A stretch of DNA of 64,000 bases. Source: Bradyrhizobium diazoefficiens (lineage in GTDB: Bacteria; Pseudomonadota; Alphaproteobacteria; Rhizobiales; Xanthobacteraceae). Below, one piece after another: positions 63,697 to 64,000 of the stretch. Location of the stretch: assembly GCF_018129965.1 (NCBI RefSeq), contig NZ_JAFCKW010000002.1, positions 434,001-498,000 of the forward strand, written 5' to 3'. Position 1 is the stretch's first letter; each line of letters begins with the position of its first letter. The notes under the pieces are model-generated. The model saw only the letters and a program-made list of their open reading frames with translations. It was not told the origin of the DNA and searched no databases. The position numbers were made by a program, and so were the translations under genes.

Positions 63697-64000
63697 GCGC
63701 CGCCCTCGCGGTTCGCCATGGTGCGGAACGACAGCGCGGTGAGGCCCATCAGCGCGGCGAGCGTCAGCAGAGTCGCGGCCGAGGCCTTGCCGATGTCGTA
63801 ATGCTCCACCGCCTGCTGATAGATGTAGAACAGCACGAGATTGGTGGCGTTCGACGGGCCGCCTTTGGTCATGACGAAGACGTGGTCGACCTGCGTCACC
63901 GCATTGAGGATGGCGATCACGGTGACGAACAGGAAAGTGGGCTTGAGCTCCGGCAGCGTGATGTGGCGAAAGCGAGCCCAGGGACCGGCGCCGTCGAGAT
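63693..64000 (-). CDS. Sugar ABC transporter permease (UgpA-like), cut by the right edge
   Basis: Only the C-terminal ~100 residues are in the window. They include the EAA loop end (DGAGPWARFRHITLPELKP) and the last helices (TVIAILNAVTQVDHVFVMT, GGPSNATNLVLFYIYQ). The ATPase gene would lie outside. Overlap of its stop with the next gene supports one operon. Confidence 0.88.
   Translation of the reverse strand, partial: LDGAGPWARFRHITLPELKPTFLFVTVIAILNAVTQVDHVFVMTKGGPSNATNLVLFYIYQQAVEHYDIGKASAATLLTLAALMGLTALSFRTMANREGGA

Noticed and set aside
1..64000. CRISPR arrays, tRNA or rRNA genes, insertion sequences, prophage
   Set aside because: I saw no regularly spaced repeats, cloverleaf sequence, transposase or phage product in either strand.

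Overview
This GC-rich 64 kb window reads as ordinary chromosome of an alphaproteobacterium of the Bradyrhizobium / Nitrobacteraceae type. That is inferred from gene order (rpsF-rpsR-DUF2232-rplI; lptF-lptG-lptD-surA-pdxA-rsmA; ppx-ppk-hda-pgsA next to purM-purN), from small proteins typical of that group (DUF6894, a Gly/Tyr-rich secreted protein, an orphan Flp pilin), and from intergenic palindromes of a kind I associate with those genomes. I see no rRNA, tRNA, CRISPR array, insertion sequence, phage gene or plasmid gene.

Layout. 1-5 kb: a cut-off TauE/SafE permease, a small conserved protein, exonuclease III, a secreted Cys-rich peptide, alanine racemase and the replicative helicase DnaB. 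5-7 kb: two small genes and a secreted CxxCH protein with a long charged Pro/Ala/Lys tail. 6.9-9.7 kb: the S6-S18-DUF2232-L9 ribosomal operon on the minus strand, with a hairpin over the S6 ribosome binding site and a terminator after L9. 9.9-11.7 kb: a TetR regulator and a membrane fatty acid desaturase behind a palindromic operator. 11.9-18.6 kb: fabD-fabG-acpP-fabF-mltG, then yicC-gmk. 18.5-23.6 kb: accessory genes, mostly minus strand: a membrane-anchored Ala/Pro-rich protein overlapping gmk tail to tail, a Gly-rich secreted protein, a secreted caspase-like protein with a DUF4189 tail, and several very small genes including an Flp pilin. 23.7-32.4 kb: an alcohol dehydrogenase and the tightly coupled lptFG-lptD-surA-pdxA-rsmA operon. 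32.8-34.7 kb: pepA and holC. 34.8-38.4 kb: a lipoprotein, two convergent glycosyltransferases (one with a large internal deletion), a methyltransferase, and the remains of an ABC substrate-binding protein gene. 38.6-41.7 kb: a Gly-rich autotransporter. 41.8-53.5 kb: an ABC-F ATPase, ndk, a TerC-type protein, ppx-ppk, hda, pgsA, purM-purN and a cold shock gene. 53.8-59.7 kb: a small beta-barrel protein, then a LysR regulator divergent from two GNAT-like proteins, a degenerate isochorismatase-fold protein, a tiny ORF and a class III aminotransferase. 59.9-64 kb: RNase D and a sugar-type ABC transporter cut by the right edge.

Most of the window is housekeeping: type II fatty acid synthesis, LPS export, purine and polyphosphate metabolism, ribosome, replication and its DnaA-inactivating partner. 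The least ordinary parts are the LysR/GNAT/GNAT/degenerate hydrolase locus near 55-58 kb, the secreted caspase-like locus near 20-22 kb, the TetR-desaturase module, and the apparent RNA switch in front of rpsF. No clearly new multi-gene system is proven; the 55-58 kb locus is the best candidate.
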